This document shows positions 21,809-42,624 of a stretch of 64,000 nt of DNA, piece by piece. Position 1 is the first letter of the stretch, and each line of letters opens with the position of its first letter. This DNA comes from Glandiceps talaboti (taxonomy: Eukaryota > Hemichordata > Enteropneusta > Spengelidae): assembly GCF_964340395.1 (NCBI RefSeq), contig NC_135556.1:13696410-13760409 (forward strand), in the 5' to 3' direction. The notes under the pieces are model-generated. The model did not search any database. It was given only the letters and a program-made list of their open reading frames with translations, and was not told the origin of the DNA. Made by a program: the position numbers and the translations under genes.

Positions 21809-22813
21809 TTAAAATACTTTAAAATCTATAAGAAACAAACGTTTCAAAGTTATTGTTTTAATATTTAGAAACTTTAACCCTTGTGTTATTGCGTGTGACA
21901 CTTCATTTTCCTGTAATGCTTCCACTAATTTAGGTAACGTTTTATTTTTTGTAAAAGTAACGTTAATATTCTCGTTCTCAATATGAATTTTAATAGTTAA
22001 TAATGTACGTTGTTCGCACTTTATTGAAAATCCATCTAAGAAAGTATCGTATTCACCCTCGGTGTTTAATTTAATACATTCGATAATAATGGTACCGCTG
22101 GTTACTTTCTTCATATCATCCACTGCCACATCACTAGCACTAGACAATTCTAGTTTAGCCACATCAATAGGTTTCAAAGCGTATGTTTTAAACTGCGTAT
22201 CATAAAATAACATAACATTTCCTTCATCAAGGGAATAATCACAAAACCATTTCCCTGAATTCATATTTCTAATAAAAATATTGTCACTATCTACGAATGT
22301 TTTTATAGAACCCAATTTTAAATGCAGCGTTAAGTTCAACAGGTCTAATCTAGGATCTGGTTCCGGTAAATAATGTCTGATATCAGTTAATTTAAATGTT
22401 TTATCATTATCGTTATAAACTGTCACATAAGGAACTCGATCAGTTAAACCATGATCAATGGTTAATGGCTTTTCAAGCATTTCGGCATAATCCCGTGGTA
22501 AATCAAAAGTATAGAACGTAGCAGCTCTGTTGCTATATGCAAAACCAAATGGTACATGATATTTAGATACTTTATATTCTTCAATCGTATCATCCACATC
22601 ATTTAAATCTGCTAAATTATTAGTATGTTCGTGGTTTAATTGAACCGTCGATGGTTCTATACTATATTTTTTCTTTTCATTTTTCCATCTTAAAACAAAA
22701 TCTTTATTATTATCTCGTCCGTATAAATTTTTTGCGTTAATATCTCTGAGATCATTAAGTCCAATTCCTCGAGGTGTTATCTTACCTAGTCCAAAATCTG
22801 ATGGCGATGGCAT
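21809..22813 (-). CDS. LNDLKDI-module protein 1 (334 aa), unknown function
   Basis: An intact frame. Residues 1-45 are the module (FGLGKITPRGIGLNDLRDI, then NNKDFVLRW); the rest is beta-rich with VPFGFAYSNRAATFYTFDLP (about 87-106), a middle domain with YLPEPDPRLDLLNLTLHLKL and a tail with repeated short strands. No enzyme motif seen. It is divergent from the plus-strand penton-like gene with 65 bp between starts, an AT-rich gap likely to hold both promoters. A capsid or vertex role would fit the neighbourhood but is inference. Confidence 0.6.
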   Translation of the reverse strand: MPSPSDFGLGKITPRGIGLNDLRDINAKNLYGRDNNKDFVLRWKNEKKKYSIEPSTVQLNHEHTNNLADLNDVDDTIEEYKVSKYHVPFGFAYSNRAATFYTFDLPRDYAEMLEKPLTIDHGLTDRVPYVTVYNDNDKTFKLTDIRHYLPEPDPRLDLLNLTLHLKLGSIKTFVDSDNIFIRNMNSGKWFCDYSLDEGNVMLFYDTQFKTYALKPIDVAKLELSSASDVAVDDMKKVTSGTIIIECIKLNTEGEYDTFLDGFSIKCEQRTLLTIKIHIENENINVTFTKNKTLPKLVEALQENEVSHAITQGLKFLNIKTITLKRLFLIDFKVF

Positions 22814-22878
22814 ATTATTTTGTATTTTTGTATATATAATATATAATATATAATATAATATAATATAATATTAAAACA

Positions 22879-23542
22879 ATGAAGTTGTATATATGAAAAA
22901 TCTAGTGATATTACTACCAATTTTACAGAAACGCTGGTTGGTTATAAACAGATACGATTATTAGAGTGTAAACTATATAATTCCTGGTATAATATTACGA
23001 AAGAAAACAATGAAATTGCTTTTACCGTTAACCCTAAACGATCAGTTAAAAAAGTAGAACCGGGTAATTACAATGAAGAAACATTATCGCAAGCGATTGG
23101 TAGATCGCAATTAATTAATTTTAAGAGAATTGTAGCAACGGGAAAAACACAGATGGTACTCGGTGATAATGTTAAAGTAAACTTTTCAAAGCCTAAGAAT
23201 TTTGCGAGATTACTTGGTTTTGAAGAGAAAGAATATATTTCATCGGGTATTAGTCCAAACAGAGCAAATTTTCTTACTGTGACTGAATACGTAGTCCATT
23301 GCGATATTATAGATACACCTACTAATTACATCAATGGGAAAAGGTCTAATTATTTACAAATTTTAATGTTAGAGGACCAGGATGATATAGGAAAAGCTAC
23401 TACTTATTCATTTCCCGATAATATTCCAGTACCCATCAATCAAATGTATATAACTAATCTTCGAATTTGGATAACTGATCAAAATAACATGCCAATAGAT
23501 TTTAATGGTCGGCCAATTTCATTTCTACTCGAGCTAACTTAA
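22879..23542 (+). pseudogene. penton-like minor capsid protein, 5' frameshift
   Basis: This is the only plus-strand gene of the element. The ATG at 22879 leads to a stop after five codons; the long open frame starts one base out of register at about 22896 and runs to 23542. Its product is beta-rich, with VGYKQIRLLECKLYNSWYNI, FARLLGFEEKEYIS, VVHCDIIDTPTNYI and a C-terminus MYITNLRIWITDQNNMPIDF...ISFLLELT. That last block is the usual end of Polinton penton-like minor capsid proteins. The shorter frame starting at 23153 is only its second half. It converges on and overlaps the polymerase gene end by 4 bp. One extra base near 22893-22896 is the likely break. Confidence 0.7.
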
Positions 23543-26500
23543 AGGTTACTAAGGTTACTAAGGTTACTACTAACGTTTCTTACAGTACCATCCTTCCTAT
23601 CGGTCGGTAAATTAACGTGACCATATGCTAACGTGTTACGATGATCGAGAACATAGCGTTTATCATTGAAGCAACTCAAAGAAGTCTTATTAATTGTATA
23701 ACTACCGATCTGATGATTTATAGATCGAATAGTGTTCATAGAATGTCTCTTTTGTAAATTTTCAAAAAGGACAGTCTTATATTCCTCGTGAGTAATATTC
23801 TTTTTAATAACTATCTTTTTAATACCTTTTGCTTTCCGGGTTGACGAAGTCGAAGCAGTTCCATTTACTAAAGTTTCTGTGATATAAGAGTACATTTTAC
23901 TTCGAAGTCCAATAAATTCGGTAATTGGCAAACCGGCACATTCATCTTTCATTTTACCGATTACTTTTTTATTAAAACCAAAATAGTATGGACTCTCAGT
24001 TGAGTAATCACTATTATCGAACAGGTCTTTGTCTCGATAGAAATCTTTATAGGGATCAACAGCTTTAATTTCATACATTAATGAATCTGTATCTGTGAAT
24101 AACAACTTGGCTAATGAACCATATTTTTCTTTGATATAGTTGTAATGAAAGTCATACATTAAAGTTTTGGATAAATCAAGAATACTTATCCCAACATATA
24201 AAGGTTGGTTTAGGGTTAATCTTTCCTTTTTGTTTTCAACAGCAACCAATCCTTTCGTTATAATTTTTTTGCGTAACAAACGTTGGTTTAGATACTAATT
24301 TTGGGGGTTTTTTGTCGTACATAATTTTATATTACGATGCTTACGTACATTCATCATGGTCCAAATACAGAGTTATTCATTAGTTTGAAGAAATCTTTTT
24401 CGAAGGCATTTTTAGCTTTCTTTCTTTTTTCCGTGTTAAAAAAAATGTATTGTGACATCCACTTCGATTGGTTAAACTCAATAGCTCTATGGATTTTAGT
24501 GACTTTTAAACCGAGTGATAAATATTGTTTTAAGTTTTGGAAATGAAATACGTAATTCCTTTTCGGTTTCAAAGTTGTAGTTAATTTCTCTATATTTCCG
24601 CATTTGATATTAAATAAGTCACGTATCTTTTTATTATGCAGAGATAACATATCTTCGGTAATACATAGTCTCTAAGGAGCTAAAGGATAATCGTTATGAA
24701 GATCGTGCAACTCATTAGGATACTCCAGATCGACTTCAAGAATTAATCCACGTTCACTTTCATTGGTATAATTATCTAAGTATTTACTTAAGCCTTTGCA
24801 GTCTTTACAGTCAAGCAAATCTATATCAACCCATTTAAAACCATCCGTTGGTAAAGATTGAACCATTGCCCAACCATACAAATTATTTGCGTCTAAATAT
24901 ATGATATATTTTGATTCCTGGGTTGAGTCATAATCTTTCATATATGGATTGTTTGCCTTTGCATGGCCAGCGGATATATATGAAATACCTCCACGAAGAC
25001 CTTTTTCTATAAAAAGATGCATATCTATATCCGTTAATAGTTCGAGATTAATTTTTAAGCAGGCATCCCAAGATAATCCTGGAGCGCTGAAGTAATGACA
25101 AGGGTCGAGGTTATAGTATAGATTGCATGTTTTTCGGAAATCTTCAAATACATCAGTTAATAAAAGTACATCAGTTTTAAGGTACAGATCATGGTAATCA
25201 CCCATGGTTTGCATATTAAAATGCTTCCATATATCTTGCGCATGCTCATAATCTTCATCGGTAATAGCAGTCTCATTTAGAATAGAATAGAATGTTTCCT
25301 TTAGTGGAAGATTAATATCATTGAATTTTTTGGTGGAATCCATATAATCGTAAGGATATACACCTTTTCTCGTTAATAATTTTAAACTATTAGGGAATTC
25401 TTGTTCCGTGTATTTAAAATCACTCGTGTTATTAACGAGTTTTTCTAATGAAGCATTCAAGAAATTTAAACTATCTATGAAGACTAAATTAGTACCAACC
25501 ATTATAGCCATAGAATGTGGGATAATACTAATCTTTTCATTAAAATTTTCAAGGGTTTGTACGATGAAATGACTGTCATATCCTTTTAAATTGTGGAATA
25601 TAACGGGTATTTTCTTCGTTACTTGGAAATTGATATTACAAGATTCATGCGCTGAACCACGATATTTACCGGTAATATGACAATGATCACGGACTCGTAT
25701 ATCAGTTTTCTTGTATGGTGTTTCACAAATATGACATTGCGTCGCTTTTTGGAAACAGTTTTCATCACTTGTACTCATACACAGAGGCTTGTTAAAATGC
25801 CGTTGTTTAATATCCTTACAATAATCAACTTCCGATAACATCATTTCCATGAATTTCTTGGATGCCTCTGGCCCTCTGTAAATAACACTTTTTTTACTAA
25901 ATGTGTCATCGTAACAACAGACTAGTTTATAACCGAAACTACATACTTCATGCTTTTGGTAATGTTGCGTAAATACTGTATTATTATTAGTATTATTCAC
26001 TTTTTCGGTTATAGATTCAAAATCTGCGTAAATAACAAATGGTGTATTTAATTGTTTAGGGTAATTTTTAAATGATAACCATTTATTTTCTTCGGTTGGT
26101 AACCGTATAGCCTGCGTCTTGTTTATTTCAAAACAAATGGGACTATGTTTATTTAAAATCTCTGTAGTTGTAAAATGCTGTAAACAATATCTACAGAAAT
26201 GTTTTATTCCATTATGATTTGTTATACTATGCATGAATCGATTAAAGTCTTTGATCCAAACGTAATGTTTTTGGTTCCCTTCGGTATCATCACGAGTTAT
26301 TAGTAGTAAATCGAGATGATCTGCTACCACTTCACTAGTTTGTTTACTAATATAAATTGGATATGCTTGTTTGTTACTATAACCAAATACGGAAATCGAT
26401 ATATTATTTTGGTTTTCGATTTTAGGAATTTGTTTTATGGTTACTGGAAATGTGATTCCTCTATAATCTAAATCGTTAATATGTTGTTTGTATTTAGATG

Positions 26501-27479
26501 GTCTACATTTATCCTTTTCAACTGGGAACTTATACGCTAAATGACACCATTTAAAGCACTCATCGTCATTATTTTGTATGTTAATGAGGCCCTTCATTGG
26601 GTTTTGTAGTTGTTTCGGTAATTTCATATATGAGTTACCTCGTAAAGGTTCGTATCTTACAATATTTACATAAAAATTAAGCAACGTTTTTACTCGCCAA
26701 CCAGAACCTTCACGTAGCCATTTAGCGATGTGTTCAAGAATTCTTTCGAAACTTACGCTCATTTGTTCGTCTATTTGATCAGTATTTGTAATTACTAATG
26801 GACTACTATTAAAATAACCATTATTTGTTATTTCAGTGTCCATATTGTTTACGTTATTACCGTTACTTGCGTTACTTGCGTTACTTGCGTTACCGTTTAA
26901 GTTGTATTTAGCAAATTTTATATTCAAGGTTAATATTGCTTTTATTCCACCTTGATCTTCTAAATTTTGTTTTAAAAGTTCTTTTATTAAATATTTATTT
27001 TCAATTAATTGCGTATGAGGTTCATTCGCAGTAATATCAATTTCATACGACTTAACGTAGCCTCTAAAAGCTCTCTCGAGTTCACGGTATTTAGGTGGTA
27101 TTAAAACACCACCAACGTGACGATAGCCTTTATTAATAAAAGTTTGATACGTATCATTTCCTATTTTAATCATGCGTTTGGTAATAGGATTAATGATATA
27201 TTGTTCCATCAATGGTCGGGGGAGACCACTAGGTATCGACCAATCTAAGATATTCTCAGGCAATGGTTGTAGATTGCCATTCCGTATAAGTTTATTATAT
27301 ACGCGTCCACCGACCGTTATCATTCGCTTAGTGAGTGGGTTCAAAATCTTTGTCATATAAACCCTAGGTAAATGTTGTAAACTGCCATTCTGTAAAAGCT
27401 TATTGTATGCACGTCCGCCAACTGTTATCATTCGCTTAGTGCGTGGGTTCAAAATCTTTGTCATATTGTATATAATCAA
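23539..27479 (-). pseudogene. polB: Polinton protein-primed type DNA polymerase B, broken
   Basis: Frames 24672-27479, 24354-24650 and 23539-24279 are successive parts of one polymerase. Order from the N-terminus: three copies of an NPxTKRMI module (about 1-125), an Asn-rich linker (about 195-215), a C2H2-like finger (FCRYC...HSPIC, about 430-450), ExoI DFES (about 485), a CHIC...HCHITG metal site (about 595-620), ExoII NLKGYDSHF (about 630), ExoIII YLKTDVLLL (about 768), PolA YLDANNLYGWAM (about 865), PolB MNNSVFG and PolC FTDTDSLMY; the end is RYVLDHRNTLAYGH. Breaks: an in-phase TAG at 24672-24674, a frameshift right after VFG (about 24352) and at least one more at 24270-24310. This family copies linear DNA with terminal repeats using a protein primer. 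Confidence 0.92.
27110..27464 (-). repeat. triplicated NPxTKRMI module coding repeat
   Basis: Two adjacent 108-bp units (about 27357-27464 and 27249-27356) encode near-identical 36-residue blocks beginning MTKILNPxTKRMITVGGR; a third, diverged block (INPITKRMIKIGNDTY) follows at about 27125-27200. It lies within the first 125 codons of the polymerase. Confidence 0.85.
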
Positions 27480-27620
27480 AAGATTTATATATTCATATAT
27501 AAATTTATTAGTTTAATTGCTTTTTTCTTCTTAACTTGTAAGTCTTAAAAACATTGAAAACTTGTTAAACTTACAACTTTTATTTTTATATATGTATATA
27601 AGGTATATAAGGAAGAATAA

Positions 27621-27968
27621 CTATTTAATTTCTTCACCACATTCATAAATATAATCTCTCTTAAGTTGTTTAATGCAAGGTGTATTTCTCTTTAAATGTA
27701 TCTTAAAATGACATTTATATGTATATGCAAATCCACATTTATTACATACGAATTCAGGAAAAACACGTTTGCATGTTAAACATTCATTAGGATATTCACG
27801 TTTTCTATTCTCGCAGGAATGTTTTATATTTAAATGTTTTAAAAAATTATGTTTATGCCGAAAGCGTTTATTACACTTGACACATTTGAATTCTGGTGCC
27901 GACCTACCGCAAGTGAAACAATTCTCTCGTATAAGACAAATCCAAAATCCAGAACAATAGTTTGACAT
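27621..27968 (-). CDS. C2H2-type zinc-finger protein of Polinton (115 aa)
   Basis: An intact frame with two finger-like units, CVKCNKRFRHKHNFLKHLNI(KHSC) at about 28-51 and CNKCGFAYTYKCHFKIHL(KRNTPC) at about 74-97, each Cys-x2-Cys with a hydrophobic core and His...Cys end. Each is preceded by another Cys pair (CFTC; CLTC), so four zinc sites are possible. It is transcribed in the same direction as the polymerase and is the last gene before the right terminal repeat. Nucleic-acid binding is likely; whether it regulates the element or binds its ends is unknown. Confidence 0.7.
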   Translation of the reverse strand: MSNYCSGFWICLIRENCFTCGRSAPEFKCVKCNKRFRHKHNFLKHLNIKHSCENRKREYPNECLTCKRVFPEFVCNKCGFAYTYKCHFKIHLKRNTPCIKQLKRDYIYECGEEIK

Positions 27969-28313
27969 TTCGATTAATGGTCTTTGTATGTATGTATATA
28001 CATATCTATTCTTATCTGTTTAATTGAATAACCTAACATTGATAACCTTTGTAATCTGACCTAAAAACAGTATGTAGCGAGTGAAAATATTTGTGACATG
28101 TTGAAAGATGTTTAGTGCGTTAGCTTAACCAACTTGCCCTGCTATACAGCTACGCATAAACATTCCTGTGGTAACCTGAAGCGACAGCTGTGACCTGAGG
28201 GGCAGTTCAATTAGAGACATGATACATTTAACTAATGTATGTGATTAGCCGACAGTGTGACTGGCAAGACTGACAAGACTGGCAAGACTGGCAAGACTGT
28301 GTGTACATACATA
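27969..28313. other. non-coding gap before the right terminal repeat
   Basis: No gene seen. It includes a short tandem array at 28259-28299 of about 10-bp units (GGCAAGACTG), a motif also scattered elsewhere in the element (for example 11582-11596 and 14135). The promoter of the zinc-finger gene should lie near 27970-28030. Confidence 0.6.
28259..28299 (+). repeat. short tandem repeat GGCAAGACTG
   Basis: Four units of about 10 bp with one variant, 15 bp inside the right terminal inverted repeat. Confidence 0.85.
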
Positions 28314-28585
28314 CTTATTATCTGTTTAAATAAACACCGGTAGGATCTGTGACCTCACTACCGGTAGTGGTACCGAAGGATGCGATTAATTTACTTATAA
28401 CAACTACAACAAATTTAGTCATTTTTTAGTCAATTTTTATGAATAAGATTTATTTTGTCTTTTAACGGATTATATAGATATAAAAAAATATATTAATACA
28501 TTTATTAATATAGGAAAGAGACTTTATTTGGCTATATAATAGATTAAAAAGGGACTGCGCTAGCTTTCTTATTTTGTATACTACT
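28314..28585 (-). repeat. Polinton right terminal inverted repeat
   Basis: Reverse complement of 10460-10730, ending GTATACTACT at 28585. Confidence 0.95.
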
Positions 28586-28591
28586 GACCCC
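28586..28591. repeat. Polinton target-site duplication, right copy
   Basis: GACCCC, identical to 10454-10459. Confidence 0.9.
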
Positions 28592-29060
28592 CAGATGCAT
28601 CCCCATCAAATTTCAGTCCAATCTGCTCGTAATTTTGGAATTAAAGACTTTTGACCAAAAGGACACATTGTTAACCATAATTTGCATATAACTAATGGAC
28701 TCATCTAAATTATCATGCCCCTAAGAACATTCCCACCAAATTTCAGGCCAATCTGCCTAGCAGTTTTGGAGTTGAACTTTTTTTTACCAAATGTGACATT
28801 TTTGACCCAAAACGCACATCTCTGTAGCATAAATGAACCTGTTCTAGTCATAGAGAGTGTTTATGATTTAAATCAGCTTTGCTAAAAATAGCGTTTCCAA
28901 TACCATTGACATTGAGATATGAAGTAGCCCATAAAAGATTTACTAATGTTATTGCATCGATAAATTTTAAACAAGAACCTTTCATTTCTAAGCTGAGTTA
29001 AAGCATTTTCACACACCACAATAAAGTATTTTGACCCCAAAAGGCACATCTCTAATGCGA
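28592..29060. repeat. right part of dispersed repeat interrupted by the Polinton
   Basis: Repeated phrases of the type CCCCATCAAATTTCAG(T/G)CCAATCTGC, then AGTTTTGGA and AATTTGCATAT, period about 150 bp. The same phrases occur (reverse complement) at 32.43-33.04 kb and 46.61-47.06 kb. Confidence 0.75.
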
Positions 29061-29618
29061 TCATTTTCATTTGAACAATTTGTCATCGGATATATGGGGT
29101 AGTTCATTGGTCTTGTCTTAGAACTGAACCAAGTCAGTTCGCACATGACTGAATAGTGGCTCATGATATGTTATTACATCTCGACATTCTTACACAAGCT
29201 GTCAATTGGTCAGAATCGGATCACATATCTCCTTTAAATAGACTATTGCCCACTCGGTGATATTGTCCACGCATGCAAAGACTAAGGCCCGACACTATTG
29301 CCCGCTAAAGTTATTTTGACTGTTGCGTTTCTCTTTATATATGTGCATGTTTTTCAGTGTTGCGTGTCCGAGGTGACAAAGTAACTACAGAGAGAAACAA
29401 AAAAATCTTTCTTGCAGAAATCTTAATAAATATAGTTACAGATTAGCTGTGGGGACACTCGATCTCCTACCAATAATGCAGGCCATGTCCATATTAGATG
29501 CTTATACCAAAGACAAACTTTTCTTCTATCGATGACGAAAGATCATGAATGAAGAGTAGCTATGTGAATGACTGGACCAATAAGTGTATGGTGTAATAAA
29601 ATTAATAACATGCGCTCG

Positions 29619-29766
29619 GGGATATCACAATTAGTGCCTGCCCTCGGGCTGGCCGGCACTCTACCAAATTTTTCATGATGCCCTCGCATTCGGCTCGGCT
29701 CGGGCAACATCAACATTTTGGTAAAGAGTGCCAAACCTTGTGCAGGCACTAAATTGTGATGTTGTC
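29619..29766. mobile_element. short hairpin MITE
   Basis: The left arm ATATCACAATTAGTGCCTGC...GGCACTCTACCAAA pairs with the right arm (reverse complement CATCACAATTTAGTGCCTGC...GGCACTCTTTACCAAA). Arms of about 65 bp close on a CG-rich middle. This fits a snap-back MITE; no transposase. Confidence 0.7.
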
Positions 29767-30097
29767 CAACTTGCAGGTGTTATTATTTAATTAACGAATC
29801 AAAATGGCTGTAAGTCGGCTAAATTGCATCATATATCAACGCAAATTGTCGTACATTTGTAAGTCATAGTTCAATATCCATTTGCTAAGTTTGAAAGAAA
29901 TCGGTCGATGAATGTCCAAGAAATAGCTCCGGACGCACGGGCGGCCCCAATCTATAAGCCCCTGTCCTGGACTATATCCGGCTGGGCTATAAAAGACATT
30001 GACAAGCAGAACCACCCATATGAAGATTGCAAAAGCGAGGGTCGATTGCCATTGCCCACTGTTCACTTTTGTGATATACCTTTGTCTCAGAAACACA

Positions 30098-30150
30098 CGT
30101 ACGTACGTACGCGCACACACACATACACACGCGCGCGCGCGCACAGCACA
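30098..30150. repeat. ACGT/(AC)n/(GC)n low-complexity tract
   Basis: (ACGT)n, then (AC)n, then an alternating GC run. Frames over it are artefacts. Confidence 0.9.
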
Positions 30151-31335
30151 GCAGAACGATTTAGGTAGAGATAGTTACAGGAGGAATGCCAAGACTCATA
30201 TGATATAAAACTGCCTTGACAATTTACACGCCAGTCAGACCATTTCTCTCAAACTAAACATCTCTCTCAGTTAGTGCTTTTTTATTGGCAAGTTGTAAAG
30301 AACTCTGTGTTTACAAGGGAATTAGGTTAGTAACTCTATACAAATCGGCTCCCGGGTTAGGGCCATATTTTAGAATATTGACTGCAAATCCCATTGCTGC
30401 CATTCGGGTTAGGGTTCGGATTAGGAGTACGGTTGGGAGTGTGCCAATCCAAGTGTTGTGAGTTGTGGCCTTCAGCTAAGCCACCGAGATCCAAAAACAG
30501 GTAACTATTTATTAATGCAGTGCTTTCACACACATCGACATGGCGGTAGTAGTGGGAAGAAACCAATACCTTTAAAACGTTAAATATGGTGTCAGCGGTG
30601 GGATTTAATCCTTACCATTGATTCTACGATATAAGATATATCAGACAAGTGCAATATAGCGTAATTACAAATAAACCCACTATTCATGCAATCTTCGATG
30701 TATGTACGATATATGAAATCTGAAGCTTGCATCTTTAAAGATATTAGTAAATCACCAAAAGTGATTCATAAATGCAAACAACTAATTGCAAATAGAAAAT
30801 ACATGTAATTGTCACCGTATTTTGAAACGCAATGTAGAATTTGAAGTATGCATTTTAAGGTATTCACAAGTAATTAATCCTGCAAACATGCTACGTCTGT
30901 ATGTGAAAGATTTATGATGCACGTGGGGTTAATGTCTATGTGTATAGCAAAGTACGTGTAATTTTGATGATTACCTTCTTAACAATATTGCCTAATTATA
31001 AGATGTCGTTAACGATGAAAACGACTAGCTAAAACTAAAAGCTACATTAACAACTTTTATAGAAAACGATTGCAGACTGTTATTAAAAGTCGACGTATTT
31101 ACCACAATCTAAACAATAAGACTAATAATTCAAATTAGAAACTGTAAGTACTGCGAATTTCCATTTTACACAGGCTTTTGAAAATACTTTGAATGACCAG
31201 AAAAGACATTGTCAACAAGTAACATATAACTGTTATTAAAGGATTAGTTTTACATATTAAACAAACGAAAATATCGAGAAACAACTTTCTCCTATTTGGA
31301 AGTGTAGTGCCAGTCTATACTTCTTTGTTATAGAA

Positions 31336-41948
<10,613 letters not shown>

Positions 41949-42611
41949 TGTATTGTTGGAATCGAACTTGCCTCGAAACAATTCAAGTGTTCACCGACCC
42001 TAACAAGAGTACGCATGTAAGTGACGTTATTATCACAGCACAGCCTATTTTACATGTGATCGTATTGGATTCGTCAATCCTTGTAACCCAGACCCTTATT
42101 TGCATATATACCATGTACATTCCCACAAACCGTGTCATGAAGTGTCTGGTTTGTAGAATATGGGTAGCTAGAGATATTTCTCGTTCGATTCACTGTGCAT
42201 ACTCCCTTTTCACATCTTACAACTTGAAGGAAGACAACTTCGAAACAAGGTACAGATTAATTTCTTTTCGAAACGTTTTAATGCTCTAGCTGGCTGTCAG
42301 TTGTCGAACTCATTTGTTCAGCCAGCCAAGTTTTGCCTTTGAATAGTCTATGCCCGCTTAGAGTCTGTCTACCGATGAATGTAAATATGTCGTTGGGCCG
42401 TGAAAATGAAATCTACTGGCTAAAGGCAGTACGCAATGTGTGCATATTTAATAGTAGGTCTGCCATGTCTTACATACAACTTGAGTCCAATCCCCTATTT
42501 TGTAGATAAACAACACTGAAATGAATGCTCCATTGGAATAATCTACACACTTTCGGGTGCCTTTATCTAATTAAACGTTTTTTTAATTGTTTGTCGTTGC
42601 ACGTGAAAAAC

Positions 42612-42624
42612 AAAGATGGCGGCA
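42612..42624 (+). promoter_or_regulatory. YY1-like motif AAGATGGCGGCAC
   Basis: AAGATGGCGGC is the core-promoter YY1 consensus, preceded at 42600 by CACGTG. It lies about 660 bp upstream of gene 2's ATG, in the spacer shared with gene 3. Single motif, so only a candidate promoter. Confidence 0.3.

Larger units (their letters stand above)
10460..28585. mobile_element. Maverick/Polinton DNA transposon, complete but decayed
   Basis: The 18,126-bp element is bounded by inverted repeats of about 271 bp and a perfect 6-bp target duplication. It encodes the Polinton hallmark set: protein-primed type DNA polymerase B, retroviral-type integrase with chromodomain, A32-like packaging ATPase and capsid-like proteins, plus small membrane and zinc-finger proteins. 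All genes but one read leftward and sit close together with AT-rich gaps (runs of TATATAATA) that probably hold the promoters. The element is distinctly more AT-rich than the flanks. At least eight genes carry stops or frameshifts, so it is unlikely to be autonomous. Length and architecture fit the 15-25 kb family range. Confidence 0.97.
29061..31335. other. intergenic, no gene recognised
   Basis: Apart from the hairpin element at 29.62 kb and an (AC)n/(GC)n tract near 30.1 kb, I see no repeat of known type and no coding signal. Gene 2 ends at 31336. Confidence 0.6.

Noticed and set aside
10460-28585. CRISPR arrays, bacterial operons or a free viral genome
   Set aside because: Spliced host genes on both sides and a target-site duplication show a chromosomal insertion in an animal genome; no regular spaced repeats of CRISPR form.
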